Made by a program: the position numbers and the translations under genes. Shown piece after piece: positions 1 to 6,283 of a DNA stretch of 8,580 nt; position 1 is the stretch's first letter, and the number at the start of each line of letters is the position of its first letter. Source of the DNA: JAWLFI01 sp041685645 (GTDB lineage Bacteria > Bacteroidota > Bacteroidia > Chitinophagales > Saprospiraceae); NCBI GenBank assembly GCA_041685645.1, contig JAWLFI010000116.1:1-8580 (forward strand), written 5' to 3'. The notes under the pieces were generated by a model. The model was not told where the DNA came from, searched no databases, and worked only from the letters and a program-made list of their open reading frames with translations.

Positions 1-86
1 GAAAAAGCGTAGTTGGTGCAGCGCAGTCGGTTGGCCTTGACTTACTTTAACCCCGACATCTTTACCCGAGTACTTACAAAAATCAT

Positions 87-94
87 TACTTTTG
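87..94 (+). promoter_or_regulatory. possible Bacteroidota -7 element before the mutase gene
   Basis: TACTTTTG matches the Bacteroidota -7 consensus TAnnTTTG at all six fixed bases. No TTG lies 17-23 bp upstream, so the -33 half is missing. If used, transcription would start near position 100, leaving about a dozen leader bases before the ATG at 113 and excluding the upstream TTG (92) and ATG (95) as starts. An eight-base match with six fixed positions occurs by chance roughly once per 4 kb, so this is only a hint. Confidence 0.3.
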
Positions 95-112
95 ATGGAA
101 ATAAACAATGCC

Positions 113-1525
113 ATGGCAACACCTATAAAGTTCGGAACCGACGGCTGGCGCGCAGTCATTGCAAAAGAATATACTGTTGATAATGTCAGGAGAATTGCAG
201 CGGCCACCGGCCTATTCATGCAACAGAGAAATATGACCACTGCCGTGTTGGGCTTCGATTGTCGATTCGGGGGACCCCTTTTTGCAGAAACGACTGCCGA
301 AGTGCTCGTAGATCATGGCATAGAAGTCCTGATGGACCCGGAGTTTGTATCTACACCTATGATTTCCCTCGGCGTGCGAGAATTATCTGCCGATATGGGT
401 ATCGTTATCACGGCCAGTCACAACCCCCCCTCCTACAATGGGTATAAGTTAAAGTCCGGATATGGAGGTCCAACCATACCCAAAGACATTCAAGCCGTAG
501 AAGACCTCATACCCGAGCATTATGGAAGACCCAAACTCACTTTTGCCCAGGCGCTGGAAAAAGGTCGCATCAAAACAGTAGATCTGGAACAGCTTTATAT
601 CAACCATATTGAAAAGCATTTTGACCTGGATACCATCCGAAATGCAAATATCGGATTGGCCTATGACGCCATGTTTGGGGCCGGCCAAAATGTGATTCGA
701 CGACTCTTTCCCAATGCGCACTTATTGCACTGTGAGCACAACCCCAGTTTTCACGGACAAGCACCGGAACCCATACATCGCAACCTCTCTGAACTCGCTG
801 ACTTGATGTCAAAACACGATCATTTGGATCTCGGCCTGGCCAATGACGGCGATGCCGATCGCATCGGATTGTACAACGACCGTGGAGAATTTGTGGATTC
901 TCATCATATCTTGTTGCTCCTGCTCCAATATATGGCCGAATACAAAAAACAAGAAGGAAAAGTCGTCGTCACTTTCTCAGTGACCAACAAAATGAAACAA
1001 TTGGCCGATCATTACGGGCGCGACTTTGAAGTCACCCCCGTGGGTTTCAAGTACATCGCAGAAATCATGACAAAGGAGACAGTCGTTGTCGGCGGAGAGG
1101 AATCCGGGGGACTCGCCGTGCAAAGTCACCTCCCCGAAAGAGATGGTATCTGGGTCGGATTATTGGTCATGGAGTTTATGGCCAAAACCGGCAAATCACT
1201 GCGTGAACTCATAGAAGACATCTATAAAAAAGTGGGCCGCTTTGCCTATGATAGGGATGACTTGGCCGTATCTGATGCGCAAAAAGCAGCGGTTATTCAT
1301 CGTTGCCAAACAGACCCATTCACCCACTTTGGGCCCTATGAGCTTATTGCCCATGAGAACATGGATGGCTTTAAGTTTATCATAGATGACGATGCCTGGG
1401 CCATGATTCGCCCCTCGGGTACGGAACCGGTACTCCGCGTCTATGCACAAGCCAAAGATGCAGCGGAGGTTCGCTCACTTTTAGATGCCATCAATTCAGA
1501 AATTGATGGCTTAGATTCCCAATAA
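113..1525 (+). CDS. phosphoglucomutase/phosphomannomutase family protein
   Basis: A cytoplasmic alpha-D-phosphohexomutase that should interconvert hexose 1- and 6-phosphates through a phosphoserine intermediate. The 470-residue protein shows all family landmarks: N-terminal FGTDGWR (7-13), the catalytic serine loop TASHNP (Ser102), the Mg-binding loop DGDADR (245-250), the sugar-recognition loop GGEESGG (327-333), and the C-terminal phosphate-binding RPSGTEP (433-439). All four domains are present, so it should be active. Which sugar it prefers (glucose, mannose or glucosamine) cannot be told from these motifs. I chose ATG 113 because family members typically begin just before the FGTDGWR motif; ATG 95 would add six residues and TTG 92 one more, and a possible -7 promoter element overlaps those upstream codons. 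There is no clear Shine-Dalgarno sequence. The gene is convergent with the TonB-dependent receptor gene, with 22 bp between the stop codons. Confidence 0.95.
   Translation: MATPIKFGTDGWRAVIAKEYTVDNVRRIAAATGLFMQQRNMTTAVLGFDCRFGGPLFAETTAEVLVDHGIEVLMDPEFVSTPMISLGVRELSADMGIVITASHNPPSYNGYKLKSGYGGPTIPKDIQAVEDLIPEHYGRPKLTFAQALEKGRIKTVDLEQLYINHIEKHFDLDTIRNANIGLAYDAMFGAGQNVIRRLFPNAHLLHCEHNPSFHGQAPEPIHRNLSELADLMSKHDHLDLGLANDGDADRIGLYNDRGEFVDSHHILLLLLQYMAEYKKQEGKVVVTFSVTNKMKQLADHYGRDFEVTPVGFKYIAEIMTKETVVVGGEESGGLAVQSHLPERDGIWVGLLVMEFMAKTGKSLRELIEDIYKKVGRFAYDRDDLAVSDAQKAAVIHRCQTDPFTHFGPYELIAHENMDGFKFIIDDDAWAMIRPSGTEPVLRVYAQAKDAAEVRSLLDAINSEIDGLDSQ
1487..1510. repeat. perfect 10-bp inverted repeat at the mutase 3' end
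   Basis: GCCATCAATT and AATTGATGGC are perfect reverse complements separated by the four bases CAGA. The repeat lies inside the last codons of the mutase gene, 13 bases before its stop codon, and 38 bases beyond the stop codon of the convergent receptor gene. It could act as a shared bidirectional transcription terminator or RNA-stabilising 3' hairpin for both genes. Neither strand has a proper T-run after the stem (TTAGATT on plus, ATCTAAAA on minus), so a standard intrinsic terminator is not shown. The structure is certain; its function is inferred. Confidence 0.6.
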
Positions 1526-1547
1526 GACCCCTCATTCGCTCTCTGAC

Positions 1548-3788
1548 TTAAGGCAATCGGTATCTCAAGCCCAAATACCACTCGCGTCCACGCGTCGGTC
1601 CCCAAATAAAAGAGGGATCGAAATATTGATCAAAAGGCTCCTCCCAGGACAGAATGGGGCGTTTTTGACGAAAATCTAAAAGGTTTTCTACACCCGCATA
1701 GATCTCCCATTGCTTCCATTTATGTGTGACCTGCAACTGAAACAACTCAAAACTCGGCGACTGACCGACCGATTGAAATTGTTCCGGATAGTCTTCCGTC
1801 GACGGTAGTCTTTGCGTTCCGAAATAGTGCATATTCATATCAAAATACCAACGATCCCCCGGGCGATAAGACAATGCTGCCATCATCCGATGTCGAGGAA
1901 TAAAAGGCAAAATTCGGTCGGCCTCTCCCCCTTGGCGATTCACCTCTGCAAAATTGTAGGAGGCTTTGGCTTCCCAGTCTGAGCCCCATTCCAATTTCCC
2001 TTCTATCTGTGCACTATGGGCTTGCGCTGTGCCATTAAAATTGGAAATGAAAGCAGTAGCCGGCTGCCGATCATAGTCTGGGAAAAACTGTCTTTGGAAG
2101 TAGGTGAAATAATAATCCGCCGCAATGTAACCGGAAACACTCTCACCGGCAAAGGTATAAGTGTAATTCGCCCCTGTATTCCAGGCTCGCTCCGGCTTCA
2201 GCGGTTCTTCCATCACAACTTCACGATTGCCCGCTAAGAGTTGGGTGTTTTCAGAAAACAACAGGACTTGTCGCCAACCATTTCCTCCAGACAATCGGAA
2301 AATCTGACTCGGCCTCCATTCGTATTTGAGTTGCGTTCGCGTCGTGAGAAAGCCACCCAATTGTGGGTCTCGGTCATAGCGTCCTCCAATGATCCACTTC
2401 CATTTGTCATTGGGAGAGTTCCATTGATGCTCTGCTAGTACTCCCGTGGTATTCAGCTCAGTAAGGTAATGCCCGCCAAAAGATCGGTTTAAGGGATCAT
2501 CCGCGATCGTTAGTAGCTCATCTACAGTTCGTGAACGGTGAGCCACTCCCCAGTGAAGGGACGATGTGGCTGAATAGTTCCAGTTGTGCATTAGACGCAG
2601 GTCAATATTGTACTGTTGAGCGTTATAATCAATCAGGCCATATTGGCTGTGTTGGTCGTGGAAGCTTCCTGAAATATCCAGAGACAAGGCATGGGTACCA
2701 TTCCACTTGTAATTGACTTTAGCACTGAGGTCACCTTGCTGATAAAATATGTTTTGTCCGTACAGATCTTGTCCTAAGGCGTGTTTATCCGGCTCGTAAC
2801 CCAACTGACCTCCAATTCTATTCTCTCTCACCCAACGTCCGCTCAATAGTGCAGACCAGCCGAGATCGTCCTCTGAAGCATACTGCCATTGGTTCCATAC
2901 ACTGTACCTTTCCACGCGCGTCACATCCATAAATTCATCATCATCTCTGTCAATTTCCTGCGCCGGCTGCGTGCTATGAACGCCTAACCAGGAAGACCAG
3001 TTGCTATCATCAGCCAACTTGAGTCGCGTACTCACATTCAGCTGAGTTTCTCCAAAGCTATTGCCATAGACATTGAGAAATAATCGGTCGACCTCCGATG
3101 GTTGAGATGTTTCCATATTGATTTGTCCGGTAAAACCCTCAAAGCCTTGTTGAACGGAGTTCGCTCCTTTTGCGACGTAGATATTCTCCACCCATGGTCC
3201 GGGATAAGAACTCACCCCGTAGGTGAAGGTCAGGCCCTGGATCATTGGCAGCCCGTTGACCAGTACTTGGTTATATACGCCAGATAAGCCCAGCATCTGT
3301 AGGTTTTTAGCATTGGTTATGACGTTAGTGGTTTGCGGCCTGACAGTACCTTGAGTTTCAAAGCAGCCCGCCAAATCACAGCAAGCGGACTTGGTAAGCT
3401 CCTCTTTGTTGATTACCTCTACTGCCCCTGCAGGGTCAGTAGGCCGAAAAGTGCCGGCTTTTTTCTCCCGCACGATAACTTCATCAATTTCCTGAGTGCG
3501 TTCTTCGAGTTCGATCCTCAAAGGGGAACCCCGCCAAATAATGGTATCAGGAGCAGCTCCGACATACCTGACTACGATTTTTTCCCGGGGAGAAAAAGCA
3601 GAGGCAGTGAATTGAAAATACCCCTTTGAGTCGGTTTGGGTGACCAATTGGCGATCCGGAATTTCAACTTCAGCAGCAATCACCGCTTCTTCTGAATGCT
3701 TGAATATGACTGTTCCTTCTATTATGGCTTGAGCCCGTAGGCAAAACCCGACCATAACCAGTAAGGCTACAGTTAAAATGTATTTCAT
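1548..3788 (-). CDS. TonB-dependent receptor, CC-motif (putative heavy-metal) class
   Basis: An outer-membrane beta-barrel receptor that should import a ligand with energy from TonB-ExbBD. The 746-residue protein has a signal peptide ending in the Bacteroidota-style LRAQ (about 1-20), a carboxypeptidase-like regulatory beta-sandwich (about 22-97), a TonB-box-like stretch IDEVIVRE (101-108), a plug domain (about 115-230) and a C-terminal barrel ending in GLRYRLP. The plug carries SACCDLAGCFETQ, with Cys136, Cys137 and Cys142, followed by a QMLGLSGVYNQVLVNGLP segment. From memory, this CC...CFET pattern marks a receptor class found beside heavy-metal (HMA) and copper-resistance genes in Bacteroidota. 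An acidic DRDDDEFMD stretch (280-288) sits in the early barrel. The gene starts 53 bp after the Cys/His-rich secreted gene and is probably cotranscribed with it; I see no promoter of its own. The metal substrate is inference; the receptor call is firm. Confidence 0.93.
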   Translation of the reverse strand: MKYILTVALLVMVGFCLRAQAIIEGTVIFKHSEEAVIAAEVEIPDRQLVTQTDSKGYFQFTASAFSPREKIVVRYVGAAPDTIIWRGSPLRIELEERTQEIDEVIVREKKAGTFRPTDPAGAVEVINKEELTKSACCDLAGCFETQGTVRPQTTNVITNAKNLQMLGLSGVYNQVLVNGLPMIQGLTFTYGVSSYPGPWVENIYVAKGANSVQQGFEGFTGQINMETSQPSEVDRLFLNVYGNSFGETQLNVSTRLKLADDSNWSSWLGVHSTQPAQEIDRDDDEFMDVTRVERYSVWNQWQYASEDDLGWSALLSGRWVRENRIGGQLGYEPDKHALGQDLYGQNIFYQQGDLSAKVNYKWNGTHALSLDISGSFHDQHSQYGLIDYNAQQYNIDLRLMHNWNYSATSSLHWGVAHRSRTVDELLTIADDPLNRSFGGHYLTELNTTGVLAEHQWNSPNDKWKWIIGGRYDRDPQLGGFLTTRTQLKYEWRPSQIFRLSGGNGWRQVLLFSENTQLLAGNREVVMEEPLKPERAWNTGANYTYTFAGESVSGYIAADYYFTYFQRQFFPDYDRQPATAFISNFNGTAQAHSAQIEGKLEWGSDWEAKASYNFAEVNRQGGEADRILPFIPRHRMMAALSYRPGDRWYFDMNMHYFGTQRLPSTEDYPEQFQSVGQSPSFELFQLQVTHKWKQWEIYAGVENLLDFRQKRPILSWEEPFDQYFDPSFIWGPTRGREWYLGLRYRLP

Positions 3789-3807
3789 TTGAAATAAGTT
3801 TGTGTTC

Positions 3808-3838
3808 TAAAAAAATATGACAGCAATTGAGTCGCTGT
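3808..3838 (-). terminator. weak intrinsic terminator or attenuator before the receptor gene
   Basis: Read on the minus strand, ACAGC and GCTGT form a five-base-pair stem with a nine-base loop, followed four bases later by seven consecutive T residues. It lies just after the stop codon of the Cys/His-rich gene and ends about 20 bases before the receptor start. The stem is short and the loop large, so it would at best stop part of the transcription, reducing receptor output relative to the small secreted protein. Confidence 0.35.
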
Positions 3839-3841
3839 TAC

Positions 3842-4171
3842 TTACTTGGGTGGGGGACCCTCAAAGGGAATAGAACACAATCCCAACCATGGAGCTAGAA
3901 AAGCGAATGAGGCAAAATACGCTCTGTTTATGTCTGGGATATCTTTCGCGGCATCGGGAACGATGTGGAAACAAGAATGACAAGCGTCAAATGGGTGACA
4001 ATTTTTCGATTCTTCATCACTCGGCGCATCAGGGAATGGTACCGTGTTTGACTCCGAAGAGCAACAACTGCTGCCGGAGCAAGTGGTGCTCCAATAGCTT
4101 TGATGTGCAGTAGCCGTTTCAACTAACAGACCGGCAATCAAACCAATAAATATAAAAACCCATAAGCGCAT
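3842..4171 (-). CDS. small secreted Cys/His-rich protein (DUF6660-like), putative metal-binding
   Basis: A 109-residue exported protein of unproven function. It has a hydrophobic signal peptide (about 3-22) with likely cleavage before HQSYW. The mature part holds seven cysteines (31, 36, 37, 58, 64, 67, 99) and four histidines (23, 59, 65, 69), concentrated in CSGSSCC and in CHPFDACHSCFH (58-69), separated by an acidic DAPSDEES linker. It ends in FEGPPPK. From memory, the CxPFxxCxC core and the PP(K/R) tail resemble small DUF6660-type proteins that sit beside metal efflux systems and CC-motif TonB-dependent receptors in Bacteroidota; this was not searched. The spacing is not the CxxCH of a c-type cytochrome. 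ATG 4171 is chosen over the TTG at 4210, because the ATG opens directly into the signal peptide and a promoter covers the region between. The receptor gene follows 53 bp downstream. A role in periplasmic or surface metal capture is inference. Confidence 0.72.
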   Translation of the reverse strand: MRLWVFIFIGLIAGLLVETATAHQSYWSTTCSGSSCCSSESNTVPFPDAPSDEESKNCHPFDACHSCFHIVPDAAKDIPDINRAYFASFAFLAPWLGLCSIPFEGPPPK

Positions 4172-4175
4172 AACG

Positions 4176-4207
4176 TAAAGGTACTGAATTTCTGAGGAGA
4201 CAGCAAA
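4176..4207 (-). promoter_or_regulatory. candidate promoter of the Cys-rich/receptor unit
   Basis: On the minus strand TTTG (4207-4204) is followed after exactly 20 bases by TACCTTTA (4183-4176), which departs from the Bacteroidota -7 consensus TAnnTTTG only at the last base. It sits in the 41-bp gap between the hemN stop codon and the ATG at 4171. Transcription would begin at or within a few bases of that ATG, giving a leaderless or nearly leaderless mRNA. It would let the metal-type pair be expressed apart from hemN. Confidence 0.5.
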
Positions 4208-4212
4208 CAAGT

Positions 4213-5559
4213 TTACACCGTACTACTGAATAACTGAGTCTCAGGACGACGAGCCCACATTCTCGCATCTAAAGCCATGCAAATATTTCTAATAAAGGCC
4301 CGACCTTCCTCACTGACGCTTATATTTTGTCCTGTCCACTCGACTAAGCCATCCTCAATTACAGATGACAGTCGGCTATGAACTTGCGACCAATACTCAG
4401 GATATTCCTCTTCCTCCCAACTGGTAGTAAATCTACACATCAAATTCAAAATATGGCCTCGAATGTACTCATCCTGCGCAGTCAATCGATGCCCCCTATA
4501 ATATGGAAAGGGCATATCCCTGGTCGCTTTAATATAATCTTCTACGGATTTTATGTTTTGCACAAAGGCCGTCCAGGCATCACTGATAGCAGAAGCACCT
4601 AATCCAATGAGCACGGCTGTTGGGGTCGTATTGTAGCCCATGAAGTTGCGATGCAAGCGCCCATTCTTTGCCGCCTGATAGAGAGTGTCTGAAGGCAATG
4701 AAAAGTGATCCATTCCTATGTCTAGATATCCGGCATCCTCCAGAGCCAATTTACCCACTTGATAAAACTGAAATTTTTCGTCCTCTGAGGGCAATTGGTC
4801 TTCATACATCCGCTGAGCCGGCTTGAGCCAGGGAATGTGGGCATAACTGTAAAACGCCAGGCGATCCGGTCGTAATTGCGCCGTCTTTGCTATGGTATCT
4901 AAAATGGTATCCGTGGTTTGAGCAGGTAATCCGTAGATAAGATCAAAATTAATCGAAGTATATCCAATGGCCCTGGCCTCACGAACCACTCGTTCTACTG
5001 TGGCCAATGGTTGTATCCTATGAATCAATGTCTGCACTTGAGGATCGAAATCCTGAACGCCAAAACTCAACCGACGAAAGCCTATGTCGTACAGAACTTG
5101 CATATGCTCAGAAGTCGTCGTGTTTGGATTAGCTTCAAAACTGAGTTCGGCCGACCGGGCAGCGGGGAAGGAAGCCAAGAGTTCTTCCAGTAAATATCTC
5201 AGATGATTGGGACTAAAAAAAGTGGGAGTACCTCCTCCTAAATGGATTTCGGCGATCTCAGTTTCCGCAGGCAATATCTTAAGATAGGAAGACCACTCTC
5301 TCAAAAGAGCTTCAATGTAGGGTCTTTCCACTTCGTGTCGAACCGTAATCCGCGTGTTGCATCCACAAAAAGTACATAGTTTTTCGCAATAGGGAAGGTG
5401 AATGTATAAACTCACACTTGGCACAGATTCTTTGGCGATTGTGGACTGTACAGCGTGAATCCATTCTCTGCTTTCAGGAACCGAATCTTCCCAATAGGGA
5501 ACTGTGGGGTAACTGGTATATCGAGGACCCGGGACTGCATATTTTTCTAATAAGGACAT
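4213..5559 (-). CDS. hemN: oxygen-independent coproporphyrinogen III oxidase
   Basis: A cytoplasmic radical-SAM enzyme that decarboxylates two propionate chains of coproporphyrinogen III to give protoporphyrinogen IX in haem synthesis. The 448-residue length matches true HemN. The motif CEKLCTFCGC (58-67) supplies Cys58, Cys62 and Cys65 for the 4Fe-4S cluster, plus the extra Cys67 of the CGCN form that separates HemN from the haem chaperone HemW. The N-terminal PGPRYTSYPT (10-19), SAM-binding GGGTPTF (108-114), EANPNT and the FGVQDFD segment are also typical. I chose ATG 5559 rather than the in-frame TTG at 5577, because that TTG lies inside a very good promoter -7 box. It is followed 41 bp downstream by the Cys/His-rich gene in the same direction, which has its own promoter candidate. 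Identity is firm; any functional link to the metal-type pair is speculative. Confidence 0.95.
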   Translation of the reverse strand: MSLLEKYAVPGPRYTSYPTVPYWEDSVPESREWIHAVQSTIAKESVPSVSLYIHLPYCEKLCTFCGCNTRITVRHEVERPYIEALLREWSSYLKILPAETEIAEIHLGGGTPTFFSPNHLRYLLEELLASFPAARSAELSFEANPNTTTSEHMQVLYDIGFRRLSFGVQDFDPQVQTLIHRIQPLATVERVVREARAIGYTSINFDLIYGLPAQTTDTILDTIAKTAQLRPDRLAFYSYAHIPWLKPAQRMYEDQLPSEDEKFQFYQVGKLALEDAGYLDIGMDHFSLPSDTLYQAAKNGRLHRNFMGYNTTPTAVLIGLGASAISDAWTAFVQNIKSVEDYIKATRDMPFPYYRGHRLTAQDEYIRGHILNLMCRFTTSWEEEEYPEYWSQVHSRLSSVIEDGLVEWTGQNISVSEEGRAFIRNICMALDARMWARRPETQLFSSTV

Positions 5560-5574
5560 TGGACTTATTTGCTC

Positions 5575-5605
5575 CAAAGGTAAATCGACTGCACACCCTC
5601 CCCAA
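5575..5605 (-). promoter_or_regulatory. candidate hemN promoter
   Basis: On the minus strand TTG (5605-5603) is followed after 20 bases by TACCTTTG (5582-5575), a perfect match to the Bacteroidota consensus TTG-N19-21-TAnnTTTG. The predicted start of transcription is near 5569, leaving a leader of about ten bases before the hemN ATG at 5559. It indicates that hemN is transcribed independently of the DUF3108-DUF4230 pair upstream. Confidence 0.6.
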
Positions 5606-5631
5606 TGATCTCAATCCTCTGCAACTTGTTT

Positions 5632-5652
5632 TAAAAATGATTTCTGTCATCT
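5632..5652 (-). terminator. weak terminator-like hairpin after the DUF4230 gene
   Basis: On the minus strand, AGATGA and TCATTT can pair (six base pairs including one G-U) around the loop CAGAAA, and the second arm runs into further T residues before AAAAC. It starts four bases after the DUF4230 stop codon and precedes the hemN promoter. The stem is AT-rich and weak, so only the position favours it. Confidence 0.25.
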
Positions 5653-5656
5653 GACC

Positions 5657-6283
5657 TTAGTCCTCTATTCCGGTGGCTAAAGAATCTCTTAGAATAGAAA
5701 ATCCCTCCTCCTTACCGTCCCATATTAAAGTCCATTCATAGGGTTGCAACATTGATGAAAAGCCTTCCAGAAGTGTTTCCAATTGCTCTTCTGCCTTCTT
5801 TGGCAAATTGCTTTTAGAGACTCTGCCCTCAATCAAACGCCGAATATCTCTTTGCATCTTATTTAAGTCTTTCGGCTGAAAGGCATTAAAACTACCCTCC
5901 TGAATATCGTAAAATTCATGACTAATATCCCGGGACAGAATAGTCGGAGACGGGAGGTTTTGAATCACTATTGTTCTTTCCTCTTCATCCGCAACCACCT
6001 CCACATTGGATAGGTCATAACCCAGACTGACTGTTGCATTGACTTTTATCAATGCCTTTTTTCGCAGTGGATACCAATCGTAATAGTAAAAGTCTTTATA
6101 GTCGTAAATTTCCGAAAAATGCCCTTCTACAGTTGCGAGCTTTACCACTTGTCTCACCTGTTCCAGGACTCCCGTAGAGCGAACCTCAACATTAGAACTC
6201 GAGGGCGTTAACCACCAAAGAGCCAAAACAAAGCCCAAAATGAGTGAGAGCAAAGTAAATACGATATATCCCCAAATTCTCAT
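5657..6283 (-). CDS. DUF4230 domain-containing membrane-anchored protein
   Basis: A 208-residue protein of unknown function. One N-terminal membrane segment (about 5-26) anchors it, with the rest most likely on the periplasmic side. The DUF4230 signature follows: VLEQVRQVVKLATVEG (39-54), FSEIYDYKDFYYYDWYP (56-72), then RKKALIKVNATVSLGYDL (74-91), and a charged helical C-terminal part (about 130-180) holding several Lys, Arg and Glu residues. The length fits the family. Its ATG overlaps the TGA of the upstream DUF3108 gene by four bases (ATGA), so the two are translationally coupled and probably work in one process. No catalytic motif is visible, so no activity is claimed. Confidence 0.9.
   Translation of the reverse strand: MRIWGYIVFTLLSLILGFVLALWWLTPSSSNVEVRSTGVLEQVRQVVKLATVEGHFSEIYDYKDFYYYDWYPLRKKALIKVNATVSLGYDLSNVEVVADEEERTIVIQNLPSPTILSRDISHEFYDIQEGSFNAFQPKDLNKMQRDIRRLIEGRVSKSNLPKKAEEQLETLLEGFSSMLQPYEWTLIWDGKEEGFSILRDSLATGIED

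Noticed and set aside
3..50. Open frame on the plus strand ending in a TAA at 48-50, possibly the tail of an upstream gene (last residues SVVGAAQSVGLDLL).
   Set aside because: Only 15 codons are visible and the minus strand is also open here, so a gene cannot be supported.
2..91. Open minus-strand frame in the first 91 bases, possibly a gene divergent from the mutase.
   Set aside because: Too short and without an ATG in that frame; nothing recognisable in the translation.
4061..4105. CSGSSCC and CHSCFH considered as a c-type cytochrome or thioredoxin-like active site.
   Set aside because: No CxxCH haem motif and no thioredoxin fold context; the Cys/His spacing fits a metal-binding or disulfide-rich peptide better.
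3842..4210. Longer form of the Cys-rich protein starting at TTG 4210.
   Set aside because: The extra 13 residues precede a complete signal peptide, and the promoter candidate at 4176-4207 overlaps that extension.
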